Numbered from the stretch's first letter, positions 1-8,292 are shown. The stretch is DNA of 49,334 bases from CAZVAO01 sp964625175 (GCA_964625175.1 CAZVAO010000002.1:1-49334), one strand, 5' to 3'. Made by a program: numbers and translations. The notes: a model not told the origin generated them from the sequence alone.

Positions 1-90
1 ACGCGGCAATTTCCACTTCTAATTATACCATAAATGCCTTGCTATGATAACCCTTTTCTATTTGTCAGTTTCACAAGCTGCTCTGAAATG

Positions 91-642
91 TTACGATATC
101 GCCATAGAAATCAATTCAAGTTCCCATAAATCATTCTTGTATTTAGCTTCGTATTCTGGGAAAACCGCACCCAATACACTAAACCAAGATTCTCCTGTTA
201 TTCTGGCTCGATTTTTTTGGTATTCCTGTAAATTAATACTGAGCACCGTTCCATTTTTGACTGCCATTGGCATACCGGCAAAAGAACCTTCCGTTCCAAT
301 CTCAAAATAGTCGGTATTCGTTTTAATTGTTGCATAACTAAGAACTTGCTCAGACAAATCGTCGAAGGATGTTAAAACCATCTGCTTAGCGGCATCACTA
401 AGATCGACAAGAGACTCTAGATTAATGGCAATATAACCATCCCCACCGTTCTCCTCTGCGAAAGCGGCACGCATAACCAAAACATATAAATCCACACGCT
501 GTCGCTCTTCTTTTGATAGCTCATAATCAATCGCTTCTGCCTCATCCATTGGCAAAGAAACTGCGGTAGGTGTACAGGCTCCAAGCAATACACTACTCAG
601 TAATAGAAAAATTACGAACATCTGATACTTTATTTTCTTCAA
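91..642 (-). CDS. Small hypothetical lipoprotein
   Basis: The product starts with a lysine-rich n-region, a hydrophobic stretch and the lipobox LLGAC, with the lipidated Cys at about residue 23, so it should be exported and anchored to the outer face of the membrane. The remaining ~160 residues are mostly acidic/polar and I do not recognise a family. I chose the TTG start at 642 because the ribosome binding site AGGGGG lies 8 nt upstream; the longer GTG start at 651 would sit inside that site. It ends near the left edge and no partner gene is visible downstream. The export call is strong; function is unknown. Confidence 0.75.
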   Translation of the reverse strand: MKKIKYQMFVIFLLLSSVLLGACTPTAVSLPMDEAEAIDYELSKEERQRVDLYVLVMRAAFAEENGGDGYIAINLESLVDLSDAAKQMVLTSFDDLSEQVLSYATIKTNTDYFEIGTEGSFAGMPMAVKNGTVLSINLQEYQKNRARITGESWFSVLGAVFPEYEAKYKNDLWELELISMAIS

Positions 643-860
643 AGAAAACACCCCCTATTACCTTTTTAGACTGTTTATCTTAGGATTAGTTCCCAGAAAG
701 AAGTATGCACAAAAGTGTCATCAAAAGGTTATACCAGTGAGCCATCCAACGATTTAGGTATGCTTTGATTGTTTTGTGAGGCACTTCAGAAAGTCCAAAT
801 GCCAAAAAATGCCCTTTAGAGGCTGTCCCCTTTGGAATCAAAAACGGTATGATGGATGTG

Positions 861-949
861 CAATTCGTTAAACAATGCTAGAACGATTGTTGAGCAATAA
901 TTAAACAATGGTCAAACGGTTGTCGAACGGTTGTCGAACGATTGCCAAA
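861..949 (+). repeat. Array of degenerate 11-bp tandem repeats (copy 1)
   Basis: Seven consecutive 11-base units run from 873 to 949: caatgctagaa, cgattgttgag, caataattaaa, caatggtcaaa, cggttgtcgaa (twice), cgattgccaaa; a 12-base imperfect unit precedes them at 861-872. The consensus is roughly CRATKGTCRAA. The same unit recurs, in the opposite orientation, at 19391-19445. The period is close to one helical turn, so each unit shows the same DNA face. No coding frame runs through it. Function unknown. Confidence 0.8.
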
Positions 950-974
950 GGTAAATATTATATGCTTGAAAACC

Positions 975-1010
975 AAAAACGGCGTCCTGCTTCAGCGGAA
1001 CTCCGTTTTT
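975..1010. terminator. Hairpin with AAAAACGG / CCGTTTTT stem
   Basis: An 8-bp perfect stem (AAAAACGG at 975-982, CCGTTTTT at 1003-1010) closes a 20-base loop that can pair weakly (TCC/GGA). The A-rich left and T-rich right arms give it a terminator-like shape on either strand. It lies downstream of the minus-strand VOC gene, beyond a second hairpin, so it could be a back-up terminator. Confidence 0.4.
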
Positions 1011-1064
1011 TATATCTTCACTAGCATTTTGAGTCAAGGGAAATTGAGATGATACCTAAGTGCG

Positions 1065-1120
1065 AGCAAAAACACGCTACGAGGCTATACATGCTCGTAT
1101 GCTGAGTAAGTGTTTTTCTG
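1065..1120 (-). terminator. Possible terminator after the first VOC gene
   Basis: AAAAACAC (1068-1075) pairs with GTGTTTTT (1110-1117), and an inner CTACGAG / CTCGTA pairing extends the stem. It lies 30-80 bases downstream of the stop of the minus-strand VOC gene, where a terminator for the VOC/ABC-F gene run would be expected. The stem is imperfect, so the call is tentative. Confidence 0.4.
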
Positions 1121-1149
1121 AGTAACAACGGTAGCGCTCAATTTTGGAA

Positions 1150-1506
1150 TTATAAAATTTGGGAGTATTCGATGCGTTCTTTGTTAGGACCGGTAAAGAA
1201 CGCAATTTTATTCGTGCCAGATTGGCGTGGTGGGGCATCTAATTCAATTCCGTGTTCTTTTAGTTCTGCTAGTTTCTCATCAAGCTTTTGAACACGGAAG
1301 GCTAAATGTTCTACTGGGCCCACCTCTCTATGTTCATAGCCTTCTTTATAAATCAGTTCAATTGTAACCCCATGCGCATTCATAAAAATCAATTGCATAC
1401 CTGGACGCTCTTCGATATTTAACACTTTACACCCTAATACTTGTGTGTAAAACTTCAAAGACGCCTCAACGTCACTAACTCGAATACCAATGTGCAAGAA
1501 TTCCAT
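1150..1506 (-). CDS. VOC (glyoxalase/bleomycin resistance/dioxygenase) family protein
   Basis: A 118-residue protein with the beta-alpha-beta-beta-beta pattern of one VOC pair: HIGIRV at the N-terminus, FYTQVLGCKV, VTIELIY, VEHLAFRV and a closing ERIEYSQ. The four positions that bind the metal in glyoxalase I-like members are all present (His5, Glu in IELI, His in VEHLAF, Glu in RIEY), so a metal-dependent lyase or epimerase on a small ketoaldehyde or CoA thioester is possible; the substrate cannot be read from the sequence. The start follows GGAGG with an 8-nt gap. It is the last gene of a minus-strand run and is a paralogue of the VOC gene at 3569-3925, on the other side of the ABC-F gene. 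Confidence 0.88.
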   Translation of the reverse strand: MEFLHIGIRVSDVEASLKFYTQVLGCKVLNIEERPGMQLIFMNAHGVTIELIYKEGYEHREVGPVEHLAFRVQKLDEKLAELKEHGIELDAPPRQSGTNKIAFFTGPNKERIEYSQIL

Positions 1507-1579
1507 GTGCTATACCTCCACTATTTTGAATATGTTCTTGTTCATCATATCAGTTTTAAACGATTATGTGTCATTGTTT

Positions 1580-3490
1580 TTACTTCTTGTCTGCTTTTTG
1601 CGCTTCAATTTCTTCTATTAACTCACTTAGATACTCCCAGCGGTCCATTTTATGCTCTAATTCTGCTTTTATTTTGTTCTGCTCGGCAGTTAAATCAGCG
1701 AGCAAAACATAATCACTGCCAGCACCATTGACTTTTTCATTAATCAACGCTAAACCCTGTTCTAAATCATGGATGGCACCTTCAATACCTTCATACTCTT
1801 GCTCTTCGCGATAAGAGAGTTTCAACTTTGGTTTTTCAACGTCCTGTGTGCGATTTGCGTGCTCACTCACCTGCTCCTGCGGCTCAGCAGTAGAAGATGG
1901 ACGATTTTTTAGATAATCTCGATAAGAACCCGCATAAATATCCACTCCTCCACAATCATTAAAGTTAAAGATTTTCCTAGCAATACGGTCCAAAAAGTAA
2001 CGATCGTGTGAGACAGCAATAACCGCTCCATGAAATTCATCTAAATAGTTCTCAAGGACTGTTAACGTGTGGATATCTAAATCATTAGTCGGTTCATCGA
2101 GCAATAGCACATTGGGTGCCTGTACTAAGACTTGGAGCAATTTTAAACGACGCCGCTCGCCCCCCGATAGTTTGCTCACTAATCCATACTGCATCGCTGG
2201 TGTGAATAAAAATAGCTCCAACATTCGCGCCACATTTATTTTGCTACCCTCGTCTGTGGTTACCACCTCTGCGACCTCGCGCAAATAGTCAATCACTCGA
2301 ACTTCTTCATTCACAAACTCATGATCCTGTCCATAGAAACCGATCTTGACGGTGCTGCCGCGTTCAATGTTTCCTTGGTCTAGCTCTATATCACCCACGA
2401 TTGCTTTCAGCAAAGTCGATTTACCTGTACCGTTCTTGCCAATAATACCGACGCGATCATCTGGCAACACCAGATAATTCAGATCTTCAAATAAGCTCTT
2501 TCCATCATAGGATTTTGATGCATGCTGAATTTCGATCACTTTCTTACCAAGCCGGGTTTGCGCTGTTTTTATGATTAAACTTTGGCTATTGTCTTGGGGT
2601 AATTGTTCTTTAAGCTGATCAAATCGCTGGATGCGGGCCTTTTGTTTCGTTGAACGCGCACGCGCCCCACGCTGCATCCAGGCTAATTCTTGACGAAAAA
2701 TATTACGTTTACGAGATGCATGACGAACCGCTAGTTCTTCTCTCTCAGCTTTCTGGGCAACAAAATCACTATAGTTGCCGCCATAGAAGTAGGTCTTGCC
2801 ATCGTCAATTTCAACAATTCGATTGACAATACGATCGAGAAAATAACGATCATGGGTCACCATTAGTAAGGCCCCACTACGCTGCTGTAGATAGCTTTCT
2901 AACCAATCGATTGCTTCATTGTCAATATGATTTGTTGGTTCATCGAGAATTAAGAGTTGGGATGGGTAGATTAAAGCCTCAGCTAAAGCAATGCGTTTCC
3001 TCTGCCCCCCAGAAAACAATTTGAGTTGAGTACGAAATTCAGTTACGCCTAGCTTTGTCAGAATTCGTTTAACATCACTGTCTAACTGCCAAACATTGGC
3101 AGCATCCATTTTTGTCATATGAGCAAATAGCTGATTTTGCAATAATTCATCGCTAGGGCGATCTGCAACTCGACGCGAAAGATCATCATAAATGCGTAAC
3201 AATTGCATCTGTGGGCTATTACCACTGTAAACATGCTCAAGCAAGGTCATCTCACCATCAAATACTGGATCCTGTGCTAAATATCGAATGTTGGTCTGAT
3301 TACGTACTGTAATATTTCCTGTATCCGCAGACTCTACACCAGCTACAATTTTCAAAAATGTCGATTTACCTGTGCCATTTGCTCCAATCACACCGATTTT
3401 ATCGTTGCTATCGATGCCTAAATTCAGACTCTGAAATAGTGTCTTGCTAAAATAGGCTTTCCCTAAATTTTCAATTGTTAAGATATTCAT
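1580..3490 (-). CDS. uup: ABC-F family ATPase, Uup type
   Basis: A soluble 636-residue protein with two ABC ATPase domains and no membrane segments. Walker A motifs are GANGTGKST (residues 36-44) and GKNGTGKST (about 350); signatures are FSGGQRKR and LSGGERRR; Walker B motifs are LILDEPTNHID and LLLDEPTNDLD. Between the ABC domains is the basic linker (MQRGARARSTKQKARI) typical of ABC-F proteins, and the last ~80 residues form the coiled-coil C-terminal domain of Uup/YfmR-type members. ABC-F proteins act on the ribosome; Uup types relieve stalling or affect DNA stability rather than transport anything. It lies between two VOC paralogues, ~75 nt from each, on the same strand. An antibiotic-resistance role is less likely given the Uup-type tail. 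Confidence 0.92.
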   Translation of the reverse strand: MNILTIENLGKAYFSKTLFQSLNLGIDSNDKIGVIGANGTGKSTFLKIVAGVESADTGNITVRNQTNIRYLAQDPVFDGEMTLLEHVYSGNSPQMQLLRIYDDLSRRVADRPSDELLQNQLFAHMTKMDAANVWQLDSDVKRILTKLGVTEFRTQLKLFSGGQRKRIALAEALIYPSQLLILDEPTNHIDNEAIDWLESYLQQRSGALLMVTHDRYFLDRIVNRIVEIDDGKTYFYGGNYSDFVAQKAEREELAVRHASRKRNIFRQELAWMQRGARARSTKQKARIQRFDQLKEQLPQDNSQSLIIKTAQTRLGKKVIEIQHASKSYDGKSLFEDLNYLVLPDDRVGIIGKNGTGKSTLLKAIVGDIELDQGNIERGSTVKIGFYGQDHEFVNEEVRVIDYLREVAEVVTTDEGSKINVARMLELFLFTPAMQYGLVSKLSGGERRRLKLLQVLVQAPNVLLLDEPTNDLDIHTLTVLENYLDEFHGAVIAVSHDRYFLDRIARKIFNFNDCGGVDIYAGSYRDYLKNRPSSTAEPQEQVSEHANRTQDVEKPKLKLSYREEQEYEGIEGAIHDLEQGLALINEKVNGAGSDYVLLADLTAEQNKIKAELEHKMDRWEYLSELIEEIEAQKADKK

Positions 3491-3568
3491 AACTCACCCA
3501 TAACCTTACTCTAAGCAGACGCTAACGTGGCAACTGTCGTTGTCTGCGATCAAATGTTATATCCGAAT

Positions 3569-3925
3569 CTATTTGACCTCAAAGTACTCGAAACGCTCTC
3601 CGTCTGGGCCAAAAAAGAAGGCCATTTTGCCCCCACCAACTTGGCGCACATCACCATCTAACGCGATACCAAAGGATTTAAGCTCTTCAATCTTCTCTGC
3701 GAGGTTATCGACATAGAAGGCAATATGATCAACAGGTCCTAGCGTGCGCTTTTGATTCGCTTCACTATATATTAATTCAACAACTATGCCATGTGCCTCT
3801 AAAAAAACCAAGGTTGCTGTAGGACGCACAATCTCTTGGGTCACTTTAAACCCCAATACGTTTAGATAAAAGTCCTTAGATTTAGTAAGATCTGTAACTC
3901 GAATTCCAAGTTGTTTAAATTTCAT
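3569..3925 (-). CDS. VOC family protein, paralogue of 1150-1506
   Basis: A 118-residue single-domain VOC protein after start correction. The ATG at 3925 follows AGGAGG with 7-8 nt spacing; an upstream in-frame ATG at 3967 has no such site. Alignable throughout with the 1150-1506 protein (GIRVTD, FYLNVLGFKV, VVELIYSE, GPVDHIAFYV, GKMAFFFGP, ERFEYFE). The first metal-ligand position, His in the paralogue, is Gln here (KQLGIRV); the other three (Glu, His, Glu) are kept. This may change the metal or the reaction, since glyoxalase I-like enzymes with Gln at this site are known. It lies 62 nt after the ureohydrolase gene and 78 nt before the ABC-F gene. Confidence 0.87.
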   Translation of the reverse strand: MKFKQLGIRVTDLTKSKDFYLNVLGFKVTQEIVRPTATLVFLEAHGIVVELIYSEANQKRTLGPVDHIAFYVDNLAEKIEELKSFGIALDGDVRQVGGGKMAFFFGPDGERFEYFEVK

Positions 3926-3987
3926 TATTTTTCCTCCTATTCGGATGTTCTTTGCTAAGTGTTGCAAACAATGATCTTTACATCAGG

Positions 3988-4905
3988 CTATTTGCTCTTC
4001 CGCAAATAATGTCCCCAACACTCGGTAATTATTTTTCTTGCCGCAAATAGTGACGCCAAGGATGGGTCGAGCGTCGGTGCAACCTCTACGACATCAAAAC
4101 CGATTATTGGCAAATCAAAAATCCCTCTTAATAAGTTTAAGAGTTCTCTGCTTGTCATCCCGCCAAACTGGGGCGTTCCTGTTCCAGCAGCATAGGCGGG
4201 GTCTAAACAATCTATATCAATTGTTAGATAAATTTTACTAAATTGAGCCATTTTACTTTTAATATCTTCAACTGCACGGGCGACCCCGATATCTGATAAT
4301 TGCTTGGCACTGATGACATTAAGCGTATGATCCTTCATGAACACCAATTCTTCAGACTCAATTGAACGAATCCCCACAAAATAGATACTCTCACTATCTC
4401 TAATTTGCTCCAGATCCAGAGCTCTCCTAGCAGTGGAACCATGGGAATGCACATCTCCATTTAAACAATTGCACAAGTCAAAATGAGCATCGATATGGAT
4501 AATTCCAAAAGCCTCATCCACAGCGTCGTTGATCCCCCTTAAAACTGGTATTGTGGTGGAATGATCTCCGCCGATCATCGTAAAAAACCGTCCCGCCTTG
4601 ACGAGTTCAGCGACCTGACCTTCGACAAGATCAAATAACTCCTCGCGCGTACTGCTACCAAAATCCCCAAGATCATGGATTTTAAGAGAAGACAGATCTT
4701 CAAAATACTCTGTAGTTGGCGGTATGGTGTAGGTGATATCGCGTAAAGCTTGTGGTGCATCCTTTGCCCCACTCCTAAAGCTCACACTTCCATCAAAGGG
4801 AATCCCAAATACTGCGATATCTGCATCTTTTGTGTTTAGATTAGGTCTGTTTAAGCCCGCCCATATTTTCTGATCCTTGATCATATCTTTTGTTTTTAAC
4901 ATCAT
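3988..4905 (-). CDS. Ureohydrolase, agmatinase/arginase family
   Basis: A 305-residue cytosolic enzyme with all metal-binding motifs of the family in order: GGDHS (about residue 111), DAHFD (about 140) and DIDCLDP (about 230), followed by GTGTPQFGG. These bind a binuclear Mn centre that hydrolyses a guanidino group to urea. Length and the GTGTP stretch fit agmatinase (SpeB) or guanidino-acid hydrolases better than arginase, but substrate cannot be settled by eye. There are two adjacent ATGs (4905 and 4902); AAGGAG lies 4 nt from the first and 7 nt from the second, favouring 4902. One base separates it from the stop of the SDR gene upstream, so the two are almost certainly cotranscribed. Confidence 0.88.
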   Translation of the reverse strand: MMLKTKDMIKDQKIWAGLNRPNLNTKDADIAVFGIPFDGSVSFRSGAKDAPQALRDITYTIPPTTEYFEDLSSLKIHDLGDFGSSTREELFDLVEGQVAELVKAGRFFTMIGGDHSTTIPVLRGINDAVDEAFGIIHIDAHFDLCNCLNGDVHSHGSTARRALDLEQIRDSESIYFVGIRSIESEELVFMKDHTLNVISAKQLSDIGVARAVEDIKSKMAQFSKIYLTIDIDCLDPAYAAGTGTPQFGGMTSRELLNLLRGIFDLPIIGFDVVEVAPTLDPSLASLFAARKIITECWGHYLRKSK

Positions 4906-4906
4906 A

Positions 4907-5812
4907 TTACTCCTTGTAGTCCTCTTTGTGTGTCATTATTTGATCGTTAAACCATTTTTCTAGCACCCATCCCGCAGAATTCAATGTCTGATCAGTCAGT
5001 TGGATGAGATTACGCCTAAGCCTCTCATTCAAACATTTCTGATTATAAGGGATTATTTGATTTTTCTTTTCTATCAAGTGACCTGACAACCCTGTGATAT
5101 GCGGACTGCTTGCTAAATAAATACTCGTTTCAGCCCCTTGAGCAGGTGGATCATAAAGCGTCTTATTGATAGACCCCATTAGCCGCATTAATAAACTGTC
5201 TCCCTGCCAAATCCCCGTCGCAACACTACCTGGATGGATCGCAAATACGGTGCAGTCTGTATTTGCCAATCGTTCATTTAAGTCAATCGTGTAAATTATT
5301 TGAGCAAGTTTTGAGGCCGAATACGCTTTAAATCCATGAGAATGTCTTGCAAAAAACGCCTCTCTGAAATTAAGTTTCCCAAACAAACCGGCCTTTGATG
5401 CGACCATTAAAATCCTAGGGGCAGTGCCTTCCATCAGTATTGGCAACAAAAGCTCCGTTAAATAATAGGTGCCCAAATAATTAACACCCATCGTCATTTC
5501 GTAACCTTCAATTGTTTTACGTGCAGAATCACAAAACACCCCCGCATTGTTAATTAAAACATCTAGGGAATTAAATCGTTGCTGAAACGCCGCCGCAAAA
5601 CTGGTAATCGAGGCCAGTGAACTTAAATCCACTTTAATCAATTCGATGTCCTCATTCTTCGTTTGATTCACAAACTCGGCTTTTACCCTGGCTGCTTTTT
5701 CAAGGTTCCGACAAGCCATAATGATCTGATGACCCTGGCTAGCCAAACCTCTTGCGGTCTCTAAACCAATGCCGCTCGTTGCCCCTGTGATTAGGATTCG
5801 TCTTTTAGGCAT
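4907..5812 (-). CDS. Short-chain dehydrogenase/reductase (retinol dehydrogenase-like)
   Basis: A 301-residue SDR with the cofactor motif TGATSGIG near the N-terminus, NNAG around residue 88 and the catalytic YSASK around residue 164. The overall size and the GVNYLGTYYLTELLLP stretch resemble the broad retinol dehydrogenase/protochlorophyllide reductase-like group of NAD(P)H-dependent ketone or aldehyde reductases; the substrate is not predictable. The ATG at 5812 follows GGAGG with 7 nt spacing; the ATG/GTG-type start at 5839 is not supported. It is the first gene of the minus-strand run that continues into the ureohydrolase. Confidence 0.88.
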   Translation of the reverse strand: MPKRRILITGATSGIGLETARGLASQGHQIIMACRNLEKAARVKAEFVNQTKNEDIELIKVDLSSLASITSFAAAFQQRFNSLDVLINNAGVFCDSARKTIEGYEMTMGVNYLGTYYLTELLLPILMEGTAPRILMVASKAGLFGKLNFREAFFARHSHGFKAYSASKLAQIIYTIDLNERLANTDCTVFAIHPGSVATGIWQGDSLLMRLMGSINKTLYDPPAQGAETSIYLASSPHITGLSGHLIEKKNQIIPYNQKCLNERLRRNLIQLTDQTLNSAGWVLEKWFNDQIMTHKEDYKE

Positions 5813-5837
5813 ATTAACCCCTCCAAATATGGGAACC

Positions 5838-5843
5838 ATTATA
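5838..5843 (-). promoter_or_regulatory. Possible -10 box of the SDR promoter
   Basis: Reading the minus strand, TATAAT occurs 25 nt upstream of the SDR start. A good -35 partner is not seen (TTAATA at 18 nt is weak), so the call rests on the perfect -10 only. Confidence 0.35.
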
Positions 5844-6043
5844 ATCCAGCGAAAACATTGCTATTAACAGAATAATTATACCACAGTTGCTTAACGTATA
5901 AGAAGATATATAATTTCGCCCAACGACACTCCACTCATCTATCCACCTCAATTATTATTCAGTATTTTTATGTACGTTTGCAGGATTCTTCGCCTGTACC
6001 TTGAAAATTAATAATGTAGCCAAATTTCATAAGGAGGTGAAAT

Positions 6044-6280
6044 ATGCAGATTTTAATAACCTATCGTGGGGGACTCTATGAACATATCCCACAGCATATT
6101 ACAGATCAAAGTACTCTAACAGTTTCCCCAGGCACAACTGTGCGCGATATTATTGATCTTCTAGCTATCCCCGACCATGCTATTTGGTTTGCAACCATAA
6201 ACGATAAAAAAACCACGCTTTGTTCTACGGTTAGTGACAATGACCATCTGACAATATATGCCCCCGTTGCGGGCGGTTAA
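6044..6280 (+). CDS. MoaD/ThiS-like ubiquitin-fold sulfur-carrier protein
   Basis: A 78-residue protein with the beta-grasp pattern of MoaD/ThiS proteins and the required C-terminal Gly-Gly (VAGG). In the family the final glycine is adenylated and converted to a thiocarboxylate that donates sulfur, for example to the dithiolene of molybdopterin/tungstopterin. The central stretch TVRDIIDLLAIP is typical. The start follows a strong AAGGAGGTG site. The stop codon overlaps the ribosome binding site of the aldehyde ferredoxin oxidoreductase gene 9 nt further on, so the two are coupled; this suggests the carrier serves the pterin cofactor of that enzyme. Confidence 0.85.
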   Translation: MQILITYRGGLYEHIPQHITDQSTLTVSPGTTVRDIIDLLAIPDHAIWFATINDKKTTLCSTVSDNDHLTIYAPVAGG

Positions 6281-6289
6281 GGAGTAATT

Positions 6290-8164
6290 ATGGAAGATAA
6301 GAAGATTTTTGGATTTCAGAACCGTATTTTACGTGTTAATTTGACGAACCATACCAGTACGGTTGAGGAACCCGGCGAAGCCTTTTACCGACGTTACATT
6401 GGAGGACGTGGCATCATTGCTCACTACCTATATAAAGAAATTCCCGTCGGAGCCGACCCATTGGGTCCTGATAACAAAGTTATTTTTGCTGCTGGGCCAC
6501 TCACAGGCGCTGGCTTTATAGGAGGCGGTCGTTCTAGTGTAGGTGCAAAATCACCGTTGACTGGAGCCTATGGTGATGGTGAAGCAGGCGGTTTCTTCGG
6601 CGCGGAGATGCGGCGGGCAGGCTATGATGCGATTATCATTGAAGGGCAATCCCAAACTCCCGTTTATCTTGCGATCAAGGATGATGTGGTCGAAATCCGG
6701 GATGCTTCTCACCTCTGGGGTAAGCTTAGCGCGGATGTCGAAGCGGCCATTAAGACGGAGATGGACGATAAGTTTACCCGTGTGGCTCAAATAGGCGTTG
6801 CTGGAGAGAACTTAGTTAAGGTCTCAAATATTATCAATGATTTAACCCACTTCTATGGTCGCTGTGGTCTCGGAGCAGTTATGGGATCGAAGAAGTTGCG
6901 TGCGGTTGGAATTCGAGGCAAGCGCCCACCTCAGTTAGCTGACCGAGACACCATTCTCGAATTGAATAAGAAAATGGCAGCAGATATCCCGACAAAACGC
7001 GCCCGCCAAACTGAGTTTGGCACCACGGGTATAGTCCTAAGCAATAACGCCGCAGGTGGATTGCCTACCCGGAATTTCCGCGAAGGCAGCTTTGAAGACG
7101 CCTACCAAATTTCTGGTGAGCATATGAATGAAACCTATTTGGTTGACCGTGAAGGTTGCTATATGTGCTCGATTAATTGCAAACGCGTTGTAAAAGTCGA
7201 TGATCGCTACAAAGTAGACCCTGCTTATGGCGGTCCCGAATATGAAACATTAGGGGCCCTAGGATCCTGTTGTGGTGTCAGTGATTTGCAAGCTGTCTGT
7301 AAGGGGAATGAGCTTTGCAATTCACTAGGACTCGATACCATTTCTACTGGTGTTACGATTTCGTTTGCCATGGAATGCTTTGAAAACGGCTTAATCACGA
7401 CTAAAGATACCGATGGTTTAGAATTGCGCTTCGGTAACGGCGCGGCAATGGTCGCTATGATTGAGAAGATTGCTAAGCGAGAGGGTTTTGGTAAGATCCT
7501 TGCAGAAGGAAACCGTAGTGCAGCGCTTGCAATAGGAGGAAATGCCCTAGATTACGCCATGGAAGTCAAAGGACAAGCCCTTCCGATGCACGAACCACGC
7601 ATGAAACCTGGCTTGGGTATTGGCTATCAAGTCAGCCCCACTGGTGCTGACCACTGCCACAATCTCCATGATACCGCCTATACTAAAATGGGCCCAGGTC
7701 TGGAGAATATGTTCCCATTAGGCCTCAGCAAACCTCTGCCAGCGAATCAGCTTGATGCAGAAAAGGCTCATATGCTACGCGTTGCCGCAAACTGGCGTTA
7801 TTTCTCAAACAGTGCAGAACTCTGCCAGTTCGTTCCTTGGACGCCTGAAGAGACCATTAAAGCCTTCAAGGCTGCTACTGGATGGAACACGTCTGCCCTC
7901 GAGATTATGCAGACTATGGATCGCATCGTCACCTTAACTCGTCTCTTCAATCTGCGAGAAGGCTTTTCTGACAAAGATGATTACCTGCCTAAGCGCTTCT
8001 ATGAACCACTACTTGGTGAAGGCCCTCTCAAAGGTGTCAAGCTAAATCAAGATGAGGCCGATGATGCGCGCCTCGCCTATTATACGTTGATGGGCTGGGA
8101 TCAAAAAGGCGTTCCCACTACAGCGAAATTAGCAGAGCTTGATATCCTCTGGGCTCAAGAATAA
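6290..8164 (+). CDS. Aldehyde ferredoxin oxidoreductase family (tungstopterin enzyme)
   Basis: A 624-residue cytosolic enzyme with the family N-terminal domain (LRVNLTN, YIGGRGIIAHYLY, AAGPLTG, GRSSVGAKSPLTG, GGFFGAEMRRAGYDAIIIEG). Cluster ligands are Cys290, Cys293 and Cys297 (CYMCSINC) and Cys512 (ELCQFV), matching the four-cysteine [4Fe-4S] site known in the family. GADHCHNLHD and LGLDTISTG are also family hallmarks. Members use a tungsten bis-pterin cofactor to interconvert aldehydes and carboxylates with ferredoxin; some subfamilies have other substrates. Full length, no breaks. It follows a MoaD-like gene by 9 nt, with AAGGAG overlapping the previous stop. Confidence 0.93.
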   Translation: MEDKKIFGFQNRILRVNLTNHTSTVEEPGEAFYRRYIGGRGIIAHYLYKEIPVGADPLGPDNKVIFAAGPLTGAGFIGGGRSSVGAKSPLTGAYGDGEAGGFFGAEMRRAGYDAIIIEGQSQTPVYLAIKDDVVEIRDASHLWGKLSADVEAAIKTEMDDKFTRVAQIGVAGENLVKVSNIINDLTHFYGRCGLGAVMGSKKLRAVGIRGKRPPQLADRDTILELNKKMAADIPTKRARQTEFGTTGIVLSNNAAGGLPTRNFREGSFEDAYQISGEHMNETYLVDREGCYMCSINCKRVVKVDDRYKVDPAYGGPEYETLGALGSCCGVSDLQAVCKGNELCNSLGLDTISTGVTISFAMECFENGLITTKDTDGLELRFGNGAAMVAMIEKIAKREGFGKILAEGNRSAALAIGGNALDYAMEVKGQALPMHEPRMKPGLGIGYQVSPTGADHCHNLHDTAYTKMGPGLENMFPLGLSKPLPANQLDAEKAHMLRVAANWRYFSNSAELCQFVPWTPEETIKAFKAATGWNTSALEIMQTMDRIVTLTRLFNLREGFSDKDDYLPKRFYEPLLGEGPLKGVKLNQDEADDARLAYYTLMGWDQKGVPTTAKLAELDILWAQE

Positions 8165-8174
8165 TCACTTTATA

Positions 8175-8205
8175 ACGCAATCGGTGACCATTGCTCCTAT
8201 TGCGT
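8175..8205 (+). terminator. Hairpin after the oxidoreductase gene
   Basis: ACGCAAT (8175-8181) pairs with ATTGCGT (8199-8205) just after the stop codon, followed by AAAACC rather than a T run. It may stabilise the 3' end of the transcript or act with the stronger hairpin at 8240-8273. Confidence 0.35.
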
Positions 8206-8239
8206 AAAACCGTTAATTCGTCTATAATATGTGAGTTAT

Positions 8240-8273
8240 TAAAGCCAGTCGCTCTAAATCAGCGCTGGCTTTA
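8240..8273 (+). terminator. Terminator of the MoaD-oxidoreductase operon
   Basis: The stem TAAAGCCAG (8240-8248) / CTGGCTTTA (8265-8273), extended by CGC/GCG inside, is followed by a T-rich segment. It lies ~75 nt after the stop and before the helicase gene. Confidence 0.6.
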
Positions 8274-8292
8274 GTATTTATGAAATATTTGT

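Larger units (their letters stand above)
652..1149. other. Gene-free interval with 11-bp repeat array and hairpins
   Basis: No credible reading frame is seen in these ~500 bases between the lipoprotein and the first VOC gene. The interval holds an array of degenerate 11-bp units (861-949), an A-rich/T-rich hairpin (975-1010) and a second imperfect hairpin (1065-1120). A short CTGTCCCCTTTGG stretch near 823-835 resembles one half of the CTGTCCCTTTTGG repeats found at 37.9-38.0 kb. Confidence 0.6.

Noticed and set aside
861..949. CRISPR-like array
   Set aside because: Units are contiguous, only 11 bases long and degenerate; there are no spacers and no cas genes in the window.
5844..6043. Molybdenum/tungsten cofactor riboswitch ahead of the MoaD-oxidoreductase pair
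   Set aside because: Only a short CAGG/CCTG hairpin near 5982-5998 is seen; the conserved riboswitch core is not apparent.
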